This document shows, piece by piece, positions 10,747 through 20,170 of a stretch of DNA of 64,000 nt; positions within the stretch are counted from its first letter, which is position 1, and each line of letters starts with the position of its first letter. The notes below the pieces were generated by a model. It made no database searches. It was not told the DNA's origin and saw nothing but the letters and a program-made list of their open reading frames with translations. The stretch is from Marinilabiliaceae bacterium JC017 (GTDB lineage Bacteria > Bacteroidota > Bacteroidia > Bacteroidales > Marinilabiliaceae), in the NCBI GenBank assembly GCA_004296775.1, contig RHGE01000030.1:1-64000 (forward strand). The letters are read 5' to 3'. The position numbers were made by a program, and so were the translations under genes.

Positions 10747-12207
10747 ATGAATACAAGAAAAGTATTGTTAGTTATTGCTATTTCTATGGTAAGTGCCATT
10801 ACCGGTGTTTATACCTATTCGTTGTTTTTTAAATCAAATCCGCAAATTGTAACTATAGCGGAACCGCAAAAAGCGGTGGCGCATTTTGCATCCTATTCAG
10901 GAGGTCAACAGAGTAATTTGCCTGATTTGACGGTTGCAGCACAGCATTCAGTACATGCCGTTGTACACGTTAAAACAATGTCACGGGGAACCGATTATTA
11001 TTCAGGTAATCCATTGTATGAATTCTTTTTTGGACCTCGTGGGATGCAACAGCCGCAACCTGTTATGGGATCAGGGTCTGGAGTTATTATAACAACCGAT
11101 GGTTATATAGTCACGAATAATCATGTGATTGATAATGCACAGGAGATAGAAGTTGTTTTGAATGATAAGCGATCTTTTTCTGCTAAATTAGTGGGGACTG
11201 ATCCAGCGACAGATATAGCATTGCTAAAAATTGATGAAGAGAAATTACCTTATTTGACTTATGGTGATTCAGATGATTTAAAAGTAGGTGAGTGGGTGTT
11301 GGCTGTGGGAAATCCTTTTAATTTGACATCTACAGTTACTGCTGGAATTGTGAGTGCCAAAGCCAGGAGTATTAATATATTGGCCAACCGTAATCAACCG
11401 ATGGGGATTGAGTCATTTATTCAAACGGATGCTGCTGTTAATCCCGGTAATAGTGGTGGGGCTCTGGTTAATCAAAAAGGACAACTGGTAGGAATTAATA
11501 CAGCTATTGCTTCTCGGACAGGATCGTTTTCAGGTTATTCATTTGCTGTGCCTGTTAGTATTGCCAAGAAAGTGGTTGCTGATTTAATGGAGTTTGGAGA
11601 AGTGCAGCGAGGAATATTAGGGGTTCAGATTTCGGATGTTAATAAAGAGGTGGTTGAGAAATTTGATCTTGATCGAATAGAAGGTATTTTTGTTATAGCT
11701 GTAACCGAAGGTGGTGGTGCTGAAGCTGCAGGAATTAAGGCGGGAGACGTTATTATGAGTGTTGAAGGAGAAGTAATAAATTCGGTACCGGAACTGCAAG
11801 AGCGAATTAGCAGACGACGCCCCGGAGACAAGGTTAATCTTCTAATAAAAAGAGATGGCGAAAAGAAACCTTTTGTCGTAACTTTACGTAACATTCGAGG
11901 CACTACAAGCCTTATAAAATCTGACGATTTGCCTCGTTCTTTGGGTGCAGAGATACAAGAAGTGTCTAACGAAGATAAAAGAAGACTACAGATAAGAGCA
12001 GGTGTACAGGTAGTTAAATTGTATAATGGGAAGCTTAAACAAGCAGGAATAAAAGAGGGGTATATTGTTACTAAAGCAAATAGAGTACCTGTAACATCGG
12101 TTGAGGATTTTAAAAAAGTAGTATCTGGAGTAGATGAAGGATTGTTTTTGACAGGAATTTATCCGAATGGAAGAGTAGCCTACTATGGTATAAATCTGGA
12201 AGATTAG
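10747..12207 (+). CDS. HtrA/DegQ-family periplasmic serine protease
   Basis: 486-residue envelope protease and chaperone. An N-terminal hydrophobic segment (about residues 5-25) exports or anchors it. The trypsin-like domain has the triad H126 (TNNHVID), D156 (DIALLKI) and S236 (VNPGNSGGAL). It is followed by a PDZ domain from about residue 285 (GILGVQISDVNKE... GGAEAAGIKAGDVI) and a second, more diverged PDZ-like region from about residue 395 (LGAEIQEVS... LKQAGIKEGYIV). This two-PDZ layout is that of DegP/DegQ rather than DegS. Substrates are misfolded exported proteins. A direct repeat lies 64-85 bases upstream of the start, suggesting regulation. The sigma-factor gene follows on the same strand after 84 bases with its own promoter-like motif. 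Confidence 0.93.
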   Translation: MNTRKVLLVIAISMVSAITGVYTYSLFFKSNPQIVTIAEPQKAVAHFASYSGGQQSNLPDLTVAAQHSVHAVVHVKTMSRGTDYYSGNPLYEFFFGPRGMQQPQPVMGSGSGVIITTDGYIVTNNHVIDNAQEIEVVLNDKRSFSAKLVGTDPATDIALLKIDEEKLPYLTYGDSDDLKVGEWVLAVGNPFNLTSTVTAGIVSAKARSINILANRNQPMGIESFIQTDAAVNPGNSGGALVNQKGQLVGINTAIASRTGSFSGYSFAVPVSIAKKVVADLMEFGEVQRGILGVQISDVNKEVVEKFDLDRIEGIFVIAVTEGGGAEAAGIKAGDVIMSVEGEVINSVPELQERISRRRPGDKVNLLIKRDGEKKPFVVTLRNIRGTTSLIKSDDLPRSLGAEIQEVSNEDKRRLQIRAGVQVVKLYNGKLKQAGIKEGYIVTKANRVPVTSVEDFKKVVSGVDEGLFLTGIYPNGRVAYYGINLED

Positions 12208-12240
12208 GCTTATAAAATATGGAGTCTAAGCGTCGAAGGG

Positions 12241-12271
12241 TTGGATATGTGAGTAAAAAGTGTTAATTTCG
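12241..12271 (+). promoter_or_regulatory. Candidate promoter for the sigma factor gene
   Basis: TTG at 12241-12243 and TAATTTCG at 12264-12271 are separated by 20 bases. This matches the Bacteroidota -33/-7 layout with one mismatch in the -7 box. The predicted start site lies about 15 bases before the ATG. Confidence 0.45.
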
Positions 12272-12291
12272 CGCGGTATTTTAATAGGGAT

Positions 12292-13152
12292 ATGAGACAA
12301 CTAAAGATAACAAAATCAATAACTAATCGCGAAAGTGCGTCTCTCGATAAATATTTACAAGAGATTGGTCGTGAAGAGTTAATATCAGTTGAAGAAGAAG
12401 TTGAACTGGCACAACGCATAAAAAAAGGTGATCAGATCGCTTTGGAAAAACTGACCAGGGCCAATTTAAGATTTGTGGTATCTGTTGCAAAACAATATCA
12501 AAATCAAGGATTGAGTCTGCCAGACTTAATTAATGAAGGAAATTTAGGTTTGATTAAGGCAGCTGAGAAATTTGATGAAACTCGAGGATTCAAATTTATT
12601 TCATATGCCGTATGGTGGATTCGTCAATCCATTCTGCAAGCATTGGCTGAACAATCTCGTATTGTGAGGTTGCCTCTAAATCAGGTAGGATCTTTAAATA
12701 AAATTAATAAAGCTTATTCGAAGTTTGAGCAGGAGAATGAGCGTAAGCCCTCTCCCGAAGAATTGGCTGATCAACTTGAATTACCAGCTGATAAGGTGTC
12801 GGATACATTACGTGTTTCAGGAAGACATATTTCTGTTGATGCACCGTTTGTAGAAGGTGAGGATAACAGCTTGTTGGATGTATTGGTTAATAGTGATTCG
12901 CCGAATGCAGATCGGTCATTAATTAATGAATCTTTAGCTCGTGAGATAGAAAGAGCATTGGCTACATTAACTGAGCGCGAGAGTGACATTATTAAGTTGT
13001 TTTTTGGTATCGGTTGTCAGGAAATGACACTTGAGGAAATAGGTGAGCGATTTGGTTTGACACGAGAACGTGTTCGTCAGATTAAAGAGAAAGCCATTCG
13101 TCGATTGAGACATACTTCCAGAAGTAAGCTATTAAAATCCTATTTGGGATAG
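12292..13152 (+). CDS. rpoD: RNA polymerase primary sigma factor (RpoD/SigA type)
   Basis: 286 residues, the short form typical of Bacteroidota primary sigma factors, which lack region 1.1. Region 1.2 is [16 protein letters not shown] (about residues 15-32). Region 2 runs from [13 protein letters not shown] to [14 protein letters not shown], including the promoter-melting and -10-reading helices. Region 3 holds [10 protein letters not shown] and [14 protein letters not shown]. Region 4.2 has the helix-turn-helix [29 protein letters not shown] near residues 245-273, which reads the -33 element. It directs housekeeping transcription. A close paralogue in the same genome cannot be excluded from one window. 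It ends convergently with uvrB. Confidence 0.93.
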   Translation: MRQLKITKSITNRESASLDKYLQEIGREELISVEEEVELAQRIKKGDQIALEKLTRANLRFVVSVAKQYQNQGLSLPDLINEGNLGLIKAAEKFDETRGFKFISYAVWWIRQSILQALAEQSRIVRLPLNQVGSLNKINKAYSKFEQENERKPSPEELADQLELPADKVSDTLRVSGRHISVDAPFVEGEDNSLLDVLVNSDSPNADRSLINESLAREIERALATLTERESDIIKLFFGIGCQEMTLEEIGERFGLTRERVRQIKEKAIRRLRHTSRSKLLKSYLG

Positions 13153-13176
13153 AAAGAAAAAGTATTAATACAGAAT

Positions 13177-13208
13177 ATCCCCTTTGGCTATGCCTTAGGG
13201 GATTTCTC
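13177..13208. terminator. Hairpin between convergent rpoD and uvrB
   Basis: ATCCCCT (13177-13183) pairs with AGGGGAT (13197-13203), followed by TTTCTCTTTT. The loop and right arm fall inside the last codons of uvrB, so the uvrB tail doubles as the rpoD terminator. Confidence 0.55.
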
Positions 13209-15203
13209 TTTTAATAATTTCTCTAACTTAAACATTTCGTCACGATATTGTGCGGCGCTAATAAAATCAAGTTCTTTTGAGGCTTGTTTCATGGCCTTTT
13301 TAGTTTTCTCAATTGCTTTTTTGAGACCTTCTGAAGTCATGTATTCTACAACCGGATCGGCCGCAAAATCGGAACTATCCGGTTCGATGTACGCCTTAGG
13401 GTCAGCTGTGCTTTTTGATAGGATACTAGATGTATCCTTGGTAATTTGTTGTGGTGATATGTTGTGTTTTTGATTATATAAATGTTGTTTTTCTCTTCGG
13501 TGAAGTGTTGAATCGATGGTTGCCTGCATGGAGGCAGTAATCTTGTCAGCATACATGATTACTTTGCCGTTGATATTCCTGGCAGCCCTTCCTGCTGTTT
13601 GGGTAAGTGACCTTTCTGAACGAAGAAATCCTTCCTTGTCGGCATCCAATATGGCAACTAGCGAAACTTCCGGAAGGTCTAGGCCTTCTCTTAATAGGTT
13701 TACGCCAACCAATACATCAAATGATCCTTTTCGTAAATTCTCCATGATTTTAACTCTATCCAGCGTATCGACATCAGAGTGAATGTATTCGCACTTTACT
13801 GACATTGTTGTGAGATATTTTGTGAGTTCTTCCGCCATTCGTTTTGTTAGTGTAGTTACTAGTACTCGCTCTCTGTTATCAATACGGTCATGAATTTCTT
13901 CTAATAGGTCATCAATTTGATTAAGGCTGGGCCTTACTTCAATTTCAGGATCGAGTAATCCTGTAGGTCTGATCACTTGCTCTACAATAACGCCTTCGCA
14001 TTTTTCCAATTCATAAACAGCTGGTGTTGCACTAACGTATATGATTTGATCAATAAGGTTTTCGAATTCTTCAAATTTCAATGGGCGGTTATCCATGGCT
14101 GCAGGAAGTCTGAAGCCGTATTCAACTAGATTTTGCTTTCTTGAAAAATCGCCTCCATACATGGCTTTTATTTGAGGAATAGTTACATGGCTCTCGTCAA
14201 TAACTAAAAGGAAATCATCCGCAAAATAATCCAGCAGGCAGAAAGGCCTGGATCCGGCCGATCGTCCATCAAAATAACGAGAGTAGTTTTCAATGCCTGG
14301 GCAATAGCCTAATTCCCGAATCATTTCAAGGTCATAGGTAACTCTTTCTTCCAGTCTTTTGGCTTCCAGGTTGCGACTATTATTCTTAAAGAATTCAACC
14401 TGTTGTACCATATCGTCCTGAATCATCTTTATGGCTTCCTGGATGCGATTTTTTGAAGTGATAAAGATGTTGGCAGGGTAGATTAAGGCCTGGTCGAATT
14501 TATCCAATCTTTGGCCTGTTAATGGATCAAATGTTTCCAGCTCTTCAATTTCATCACCCCAGAAAATGATTCTATAGGCAAAATCAGTATAGGCAAGGAA
14601 AACTTCAACGGTATCTCCTTTTACCCTGAAATTTCCTCGGTTAAATATGACCTCATTTCTGGAATATAGACTATCTGCTAATTGCCTTAAAAAGACATTT
14701 CTGCTCAATTGTTGACCGACTGATAACTTTATAACGCCAGAGTTAAAGTCTTCCGGATTACCAATTCCATATAGACAAGAAACGGAGGATACGACGATGA
14801 CATCTCGTCGGCCTGATAGTAGTGCTGATGTTGCACTTAGTCTTAACTTTTCAATTTCATCGTTAATGGATAAATCTTTTTCAATATAGGTATCTGTTAC
14901 CGCTAAGTAGGCTTCTGGCTGGTAATAATCGTAGTAAGAAACAAAATATTCTACGGCATTATTAGGGAAGAATTTTTTAAATTCTCCGTATAGTTGTGCC
15001 GCAAGGGTTTTGTTGTGTGAAAGTATGAGTGTTGGTCTTTGAACCTCTTTAATAACATTGGCAATGGTAAACGTCTTTCCGGAACCTGTAACTCCTAGCA
15101 GTGTTTGATAGCCAATCTGGTTGTTAAGTCCTTCCGTTAGTTGTTTGATAGCTTCTGGTTGGTCTCCCGTTGGAGAGAAGTCTGATATGATCTCAAAATT
15201 CAT
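13188..15203 (-). CDS. uvrB: Excinuclease ABC subunit B
   Basis: 671 residues. The DNA-damage-verifying helicase of nucleotide excision repair, loading from UvrA2 and recruiting UvrC. The Walker A motif GVTGSGKT is at residues 37-44. The damage-inserting beta-hairpin lies near YYDYYQPEAYL (about residues 91-101). The DESH box follows FLLVIDESHVTIPQ near residue 338. Helicase motifs V/VI appear as VGVNLLREGLDLPEVSLVAILDADKEG and RSLTQTAGRAARN. A UVR domain (KKAIEKTKKAMKQASKELDFISAAQYRDEM) closes the protein for UvrC binding. All expected parts are present at normal length. It is a single-gene unit. Confidence 0.97.
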   Translation of the reverse strand: MNFEIISDFSPTGDQPEAIKQLTEGLNNQIGYQTLLGVTGSGKTFTIANVIKEVQRPTLILSHNKTLAAQLYGEFKKFFPNNAVEYFVSYYDYYQPEAYLAVTDTYIEKDLSINDEIEKLRLSATSALLSGRRDVIVVSSVSCLYGIGNPEDFNSGVIKLSVGQQLSRNVFLRQLADSLYSRNEVIFNRGNFRVKGDTVEVFLAYTDFAYRIIFWGDEIEELETFDPLTGQRLDKFDQALIYPANIFITSKNRIQEAIKMIQDDMVQQVEFFKNNSRNLEAKRLEERVTYDLEMIRELGYCPGIENYSRYFDGRSAGSRPFCLLDYFADDFLLVIDESHVTIPQIKAMYGGDFSRKQNLVEYGFRLPAAMDNRPLKFEEFENLIDQIIYVSATPAVYELEKCEGVIVEQVIRPTGLLDPEIEVRPSLNQIDDLLEEIHDRIDNRERVLVTTLTKRMAEELTKYLTTMSVKCEYIHSDVDTLDRVKIMENLRKGSFDVLVGVNLLREGLDLPEVSLVAILDADKEGFLRSERSLTQTAGRAARNINGKVIMYADKITASMQATIDSTLHRREKQHLYNQKHNISPQQITKDTSSILSKSTADPKAYIEPDSSDFAADPVVEYMTSEGLKKAIEKTKKAMKQASKELDFISAAQYRDEMFKLEKLLKEKSPKA

Positions 15204-15219
15204 GATCGCAAGATTTTTT

Positions 15220-15227
15220 CAAAATTA
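15220..15227 (-). promoter_or_regulatory. Candidate -7 element of uvrB
   Basis: On the minus strand the octamer reads TAATTTTG, an exact match to TAnnTTTG, 17 bases upstream of the uvrB start. A matching -33 element is not obvious, so only the -7 box is claimed. Confidence 0.35.
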
Positions 15228-15263
15228 CACAAAAAAGCAGGAGATATGGTGATCTCCTAAATA

Positions 15264-15293
15264 AAAAAAGGCCAGCTGATGCGTGGCCTTTTC
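15264..15293. terminator. Intrinsic terminator downstream of the basic-tailed barrel gene
   Basis: AAAAGGCCA and TGGCCTTTT flank a short loop, with A-runs and T-runs giving terminator character on both strands. It lies between uvrB upstream DNA and the end of the minus-strand gene at 15310, so it most likely ends that gene. Confidence 0.7.
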
Positions 15294-15309
15294 TATGGAT
15301 CTATTCTTG

Positions 15310-16146
15310 TTATCTCCTTCTTCTTTTTCGGTTGTGAGATTTTCTTTTTCGGTTATTTGTCTTGTATTTGTATTGAGATCGTGTTTTTAAGTAGGCTTTC
15401 CGGTTATATTTTGGTTCGTTTTTCCATTTTGAATCGTCAATCAGGAAAGCTATGCCGAATGTTGCTGTGTAGTAGTAATCATTAGCATCAGTTTTGTGTA
15501 TTGTTCCGTCTTCACTTTCCCAGTCTTTGTGTCCGTCGACTTCGTCTCCGAATACATAAGTACCAATAAATTCTGTATTAACGCTGAGTCGTGAAGTAAC
15601 CCAATAGTTCAAGCCAAATCCTCCGGAAAAAATGGGAGACAAGCCGCTTTTCTTTCTCCAGACATGATCTTCTGATTGTTCATATCTGAAGCCGGCGGCT
15701 GGTCCGTAATATTCGGTAGTACTATATTGGATTATACCTAACTGACCAATAACATATGGGCTAAAGGATCGTTGCTTAAAATAGCCGAATGCTAAGTCTA
15801 ATGGTCGAAAGGATGCGCCAATACTAAAGTCCGTGTAAAAGTTTTCAAAATGAGCGTAAATCTCATCTGTTTCTCCATAAACTTGTTCTCCTTTCATTTG
15901 ACCTCCCATCAGTTGAGCACGGCCGGATAGGTAACTTGTCAATTCTCTTTCTCCAACTACACCAAGGGAAAAGTTTGTTCTTGACTTATCAACCAGGTCT
16001 CCATAAAAAATGTTGACACCACCTCTTGGAGCTACTCTAAAGCCTTGCCAGATATCAAATCTTTTTCGGCGGTACTGAGCCTCGAGAATAGACGGAATAA
16101 GCAATAGTAATATTATAAAGTAAACTAACGTTTGTTTTGAAGGCAT
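15310..16146 (-). CDS. Small outer-membrane barrel protein with basic C-terminal tail
   Basis: 278 residues. A signal peptide (FIILLLLIPSILEAQ, cleavage near residue 24) is followed by beta-strand-rich sequence resembling the DUF6089 / opacity-type eight-strand barrels common in Bacteroidota (GVNIFYGDLVDKS, FSLGVVGERELTSYLSGRAQLMGGQMKG, GIAFLIDD). The last 40 residues are unusual: after SKWKNEPKYNRKAY the chain is dominated by Lys, Arg, Asn and Ser, and ends in RKRRRR. No enzyme motif is seen. The basic tail could bind LPS phosphate, peptidoglycan-linked polymer or nucleic acid, but this is speculation. Transcription appears independent, with cutC 142 bases upstream on the same strand. Confidence 0.72.
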   Translation of the reverse strand: MPSKQTLVYFIILLLLIPSILEAQYRRKRFDIWQGFRVAPRGGVNIFYGDLVDKSRTNFSLGVVGERELTSYLSGRAQLMGGQMKGEQVYGETDEIYAHFENFYTDFSIGASFRPLDLAFGYFKQRSFSPYVIGQLGIIQYSTTEYYGPAAGFRYEQSEDHVWRKKSGLSPIFSGGFGLNYWVTSRLSVNTEFIGTYVFGDEVDGHKDWESEDGTIHKTDANDYYYTATFGIAFLIDDSKWKNEPKYNRKAYLKTRSQYKYKTNNRKRKSHNRKRRRR

Positions 16147-16288
16147 CCCCAGAGTATTACAGTTTGTTTTTAAAATGTTGTAAAAATGTGAAAAAGTTTA
16201 AAAAAAGAAAAATCATTTTCACAATTCGTAATGAAAAAGATTAAGGTGATTAAAAGATCAAAGATTTATATATACTAGTATTTCTGTG

Positions 16289-17053
16289 CTATTTTGTTTC
16301 TTCTTTTCCATGAATTGCGGCTTTTGCATTTCTAATCACCGATTTAATGATGTTAACATCTGAATAAAAAAGTGAATATTCAGGGATTCCGGGAATACCA
16401 CCCATGTTAATCATTGTATTTTTGTAGATCATCCCGGATGAAAATTGTTTACGACCAGAAAAGTGGTACTCTTTAGATCCGGTTTTTTCAATTAGTGATT
16501 TAATGTTGTCGGGATTGATGCCTGCGCCCGGCATAATAATAATCTTATCCGCGGCTTTATTAATGAGTTCTTTAATTGTGTCGGCACCTGATAAAGCATT
16601 TGGTTGTTGGCCGGATGTTAAAATGCGTGTTACTCCTAAGTTTATTAGTTGTTCTAAGGCTAAAAAAGCATCCTTACACATGTCAAAAGCACGATGAAAT
16701 GTAAAAGGTAACGGATTTGCTGCCTTTATTAATTTGTCTGTTGTTTCAAGATCTATATTGCCATCAGCAGTTAATGCTCCTGATACTATACCATCCGCCC
16801 CCAAATCTTTTGCTATTCTTATATCTTCAAGCATGACCTCTAATTCATCAGGGCTAACAAGAAAGTCTCCTCCTCTGGGGCGAATTATAACGAAAAGTTG
16901 AATGTCGATTGCTTTTCTTACTTGTTTTATCATTCCTGCACTAGGTGTGGTACCTCCTTCAAAAAGATTATCGCATAACTCGACTCTTTGAGCACCACCC
17001 AATTGGGCGTTTATTGCAGATTGTACACTGTCAATGCAAATTTCAAAATTCAT
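16289..17053 (-). CDS. cutC: CutC family protein
   Basis: About 254 residues in the TIM-barrel CutC family, historically linked to copper homeostasis although the biochemical role is unsettled. The opening FEICIDSVQSAINAQLGGAQRVELCDNLFEGG, then IRPRGGDFLVSPDELEVMLEDI, then GADGIVSGALTADGNID, and later TFHRAFDM and RILTSGQQPNA, are all family hallmarks. I prefer the methionine at 17053 (MNFEICIDSV) because family members begin there; a start at 17071 would add six residues. Cytoplasmic. It is not next to any metal transporter. Its end lies 142 bases before the barrel gene, so co-transcription is possible but not shown. Confidence 0.9.
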   Translation of the reverse strand: MNFEICIDSVQSAINAQLGGAQRVELCDNLFEGGTTPSAGMIKQVRKAIDIQLFVIIRPRGGDFLVSPDELEVMLEDIRIAKDLGADGIVSGALTADGNIDLETTDKLIKAANPLPFTFHRAFDMCKDAFLALEQLINLGVTRILTSGQQPNALSGADTIKELINKAADKIIIMPGAGINPDNIKSLIEKTGSKEYHFSGRKQFSSGMIYKNTMINMGGIPGIPEYSLFYSDVNIIKSVIRNAKAAIHGKEETK

Positions 17054-17071
17054 ATTATCACACGTATTCAT

Positions 17072-17612
17072 TATATGCCTACCTTCAGGAATTTTTGTAG
17101 ATAGTTAATATTCATTGGATTTAAGACATCCGTTCCTTCGGGCGTGTAAAGATAGTTAATTTCAGCCTGAAAACGCTCCTTTACTATGTTTTAGACTGCT
17201 TCAATAGCACCGTTAGTGAGATTATATGCTCATGTAAATCGCTAGTGTTGAGTGAAACCCGGTACTGATGAAAAAAATCGTTTGATTTTCTCGTTGTTTG
17301 ATATAAGTTAATTTCGACTTTATTATTTTTAATTTGTCATGTGTATCTGTATTTCTTTCTGGACTAAAAAGCGCCTTTTTCATAGCTTATTAATCGATGT
17401 TTTACGAGATATGTAGGCCGATTTTAGTTTGTAACAGAGCTTTTTTTAATACTTGAATGGAAATGTACGGAAATGAACAATACTTGTTTGTAAACGAACA
17501 TTATTGCATTAGTGTCCTTTTTGTAATTAAAATTGTTTCAATTGGTTGTGTGTTGTGGCAAAAGGTTTGTTAAAGAATGTTTATGTCCTATTTTAATTAA
17601 AAATTTGATGCT
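17072..17612. other. 541-base gap, no gene seen
   Basis: Divergent intergenic region between cutC (-) and a secreted TPR gene (+). It is AT-rich with no open frame of note and no strong hairpin with a T-run. Promoters for both flanking genes should lie here, but I could not find a convincing TAnnTTTG with matching -33 element. Confidence 0.5.
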
Positions 17613-18953
17613 ATGAAGAGAAATTTGTTAACCTTACTTGCTATATTTTTATTCCTTTCGGGTTATGCCCAAACGTCTTTGTCCAGATCTGAAGATGACA
17701 GTCTGGAATGTCTGAAAAATTATTCCCTGTATAGTTTATCTCTTAAGAAAAAGATGTATGTGTATGCGATAGAGCCATGGCGTAAAATGTTTGATAATTG
17801 TCCGGATATTTCTACAAGGATTTATTCTGATGGGACTACTCTTTATACTCATTTTATAAAAAACAGTGATGATCCGTTGCGTAAAGAAGAGTTGGTAGAT
17901 ACGTTGTTGATGATATATGACCAGAGAATTAAATACTTTGGAAGTCATGAAAAATATTCTGAGGGTTGGATTCTTGGTCGAAAAGGTTTGGAGATTCTTC
18001 GCTATAGGCGCAATAAGATGAGTGCTCTAGAGGATGCTTACGCTTGTTTTACTTCATCTGTTGAAAAGCAGCTGAATAAAACAGAACCAGTTGTGGTGTT
18101 GAATTGGTTACAAACTTCAAAAGCTTTATATAAAAACAACAAGATTTCTCAAGGCATGGTGTTGGAGAATTTCTTAAAGGCTGATGATATAATCACTTAT
18201 CAGATTGCAAAAGAAGTAAGCCAGAAGAAAAAAGATGTTCTTGTAAAGATTATTGGGGCTTGTGGTGATGTAATTGTAAGTATAGGATATGATGATTGTA
18301 TGGTTTTAGAAAATAGTTTGCGATCGAAATTTGAAATGGCAGGAGATAACGTATTGGCAATTCAAAACATCTTAAAAATCCTTGAAAAACTATCATGTGG
18401 CGAATGTCAGTTGTATGTTGATGCAGCTGAGAAGAATTATGAGCTTAATCCGTCTGCGGAAGCGGCGCATTATCTTGCGAAAATGTTTTTAAAGAAACAA
18501 GAATTCATGAAAGCTAAAGGATATTACCTTGAAGCATTGAGTTTAGCTGATGTAGGTGAATTTAAAGCTAATTTGTATTATGAATTAGCGGTTGTTACCT
18601 TTTCACAGTTTAAAGATCCAAAAACGGCCAGGGGTTATGCTTTTAAAGCCATTGGTAATAATCAGGAATGGGGTAAGCCTTATATTTTAATCGGTAATAT
18701 ATATGCTTTTGAAAGCAAAAATTATGGATCGAATGATTTTGAGCACAAAACAGTTTATTGGTTGGCGCTTGATAAGTATAAAAAAGCGAAAGTTGTGGAT
18801 CCTGACTGTGTTGAGGAAGCAAATAAACAAATTGCTTTGTACTCACAGTATTTGCCTGATAAAGAAACCGGTTTTTTTCATGGGATTAAAGAAGGTGAAA
18901 GTTATAAAGTGGGGGCATGGATAAATGAAGAAACAACAGTTCGTTATAAGTAG
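17613..18953 (+). CDS. Secreted tetratricopeptide-repeat protein of unknown role
   Basis: 446 residues beginning with a signal peptide (RNLLTLLAIFLFLSGYAQ). The mature protein is helical. TPR-like units are clearest in the C-terminal half: AAHYLAKMFLKKQEFMKAKGYYLEALSLADVGEFKANLYYELAVVTF, GYAFKAIGNNQEWGKPYILIGNIYA and WLALDKYKKAKVVDPDCVEEANKQIALYSQYLP. This type of exported TPR protein is common in Bacteroidales and usually listed as hypothetical. It is monocistronic and closed by a strong terminator shared with galM. No binding partner is suggested by its neighbours. Confidence 0.82.
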   Translation: MKRNLLTLLAIFLFLSGYAQTSLSRSEDDSLECLKNYSLYSLSLKKKMYVYAIEPWRKMFDNCPDISTRIYSDGTTLYTHFIKNSDDPLRKEELVDTLLMIYDQRIKYFGSHEKYSEGWILGRKGLEILRYRRNKMSALEDAYACFTSSVEKQLNKTEPVVVLNWLQTSKALYKNNKISQGMVLENFLKADDIITYQIAKEVSQKKKDVLVKIIGACGDVIVSIGYDDCMVLENSLRSKFEMAGDNVLAIQNILKILEKLSCGECQLYVDAAEKNYELNPSAEAAHYLAKMFLKKQEFMKAKGYYLEALSLADVGEFKANLYYELAVVTFSQFKDPKTARGYAFKAIGNNQEWGKPYILIGNIYAFESKNYGSNDFEHKTVYWLALDKYKKAKVVDPDCVEEANKQIALYSQYLPDKETGFFHGIKEGESYKVGAWINEETTVRYK

Positions 18954-18985
18954 TGAATTTTGTTTTGGTTGCCATTATATAAGTG

Positions 18986-19020
18986 AAAAGGGATGCATGT
19001 TGTGCATCCCTTTTCTTTTT
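18986..19020. terminator. Intrinsic terminator between TPR gene and galM
   Basis: AAAAGGGATGCA pairs with TGCATCCCTTTT around a 4-6 base loop, followed by CTTTTT. The A-run on the other side makes it usable for the convergent galM gene. Confidence 0.85.
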
Positions 19021-19032
19021 GGAGAAATTCTT

Positions 19033-20085
19033 TTAGTCAAGAATACCAAATCTATAAATAGTAGTCTGCTCATATGTCTTTCCTGCTTTCAATAGGGTGG
19101 AAGGGAAATTGGGTTGATTCGGGGAGTCTGGGTAGTGTTGAGCTTCCAGACAGAAACCGTAATGTTGCTGGAATTTTTTATTACCTCTACCAAAAGATCC
19201 ATCCAGATAGTTGGCTGTATATAGCTGGAAACCTGGTTCAGTTGTGAAAAAATCAAGTGTTCGTCCTGATTTTTCGTCCCATACTCTTGCAGCAGGCCTT
19301 AAATCACCAATTATTCCGTTTATCACATAGTTGTGATCAAATCCTCTGCCAGCAACATCTTTTATTCTATCGCCGAGTGGAGTAGGCGTCATGAAATCCA
19401 ATGGAGAATCTTTTATGCATACAATATCTCCTGTTGGAATGTCCGTTTCATCCTTTGGAGTAAAATGATCAGCATATACCACTAATTGGTGTGCCAGTAC
19501 ATCTTCATTACAGCCATTAAGGGTAAAATATGAATGGTTGGTAAGATTTATATGAGTATCCTTGTCTGTTGTGGCATGATAATCAATTACCAGTTCGTTT
19601 TGATTAGTCAGTGTGTAAATTACTTCAACTTTCAGATTTCCCGGAAAGCCTTCTTCCATGTCGGGACTGGTAATGGTTAGCTTTACACCGGCCCTGTCTT
19701 CTGAATGGAATGGTTCTGCCTTCCATGTTTTCTGATGCAAACCGTTAGGTCCGCCGTGTAAATGGTTGGGAGCATTGTTAATGCATAATTCGTAGGTTTT
19801 CCCGTTTAGGGTAAATTTCCCTTCTTTTATCCGGTTGGCATATCTTCCGACCACGGCTCCCAGATAAGGGCAGTTAGAGATGTAATCATCTTTTAGATAT
19901 TCCATGGGATTATCGAATCCCAGAACAATTTCATCTTTATTTCCTTGCTTATCCCTGGTTTGAATGCTGGTAATTATTCCACCATAGTTAGTTATGTTGA
20001 CTGTGGTTCCAAATTTGTTTTCAATTTCAAATAGATTGATTTCTCCGGCAGGTGCGTCACCTGCTTTTGATTGCTTGATTTTCAT
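19033..20085 (-). CDS. galM: Aldose 1-epimerase (galactose mutarotase)
   Basis: 350 residues. Converts the alpha and beta anomers of galactose and other aldoses so that they can enter the Leloir pathway. Family motifs seen: VVGRYANRIKEGKFTLNGKTYEL, NNAPNHLHGGPNGLHQKTW with the substrate-binding histidine, LTNHSYFTLNG with the second histidine, and FCLEAQHYPDSPNQPNFPS containing the catalytic glutamate near the C-terminus. No signal peptide, so cytoplasmic. It is divergent from a GntR-type regulator across 85 bases, which suggests that the regulator may control it. No galK or galT is seen in the window. Confidence 0.93.
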   Translation of the reverse strand: MKIKQSKAGDAPAGEINLFEIENKFGTTVNITNYGGIITSIQTRDKQGNKDEIVLGFDNPMEYLKDDYISNCPYLGAVVGRYANRIKEGKFTLNGKTYELCINNAPNHLHGGPNGLHQKTWKAEPFHSEDRAGVKLTITSPDMEEGFPGNLKVEVIYTLTNQNELVIDYHATTDKDTHINLTNHSYFTLNGCNEDVLAHQLVVYADHFTPKDETDIPTGDIVCIKDSPLDFMTPTPLGDRIKDVAGRGFDHNYVINGIIGDLRPAARVWDEKSGRTLDFFTTEPGFQLYTANYLDGSFGRGNKKFQQHYGFCLEAQHYPDSPNQPNFPSTLLKAGKTYEQTTIYRFGILD

Positions 20086-20102
20086 GCCAGAATGGATTAT
20101 AA

Positions 20103-20136
20103 TTTGAAGCTAAAATATAAAAAAAAGTTATTTTTG
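20103..20136 (+). promoter_or_regulatory. Candidate promoter of the GntR-type regulator
   Basis: TTTG at 20103-20106 and TATTTTTG at 20129-20136, spaced by 22 bases, match the Bacteroidota -33/-7 pattern with both boxes intact. Predicted transcription starts near 20142, about 30 bases before the coding start. The same short region must hold the galM promoter. Confidence 0.5.
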
Positions 20137-20170
20137 CCACGAAACACCTGATATTGACATAAAGAATAAA

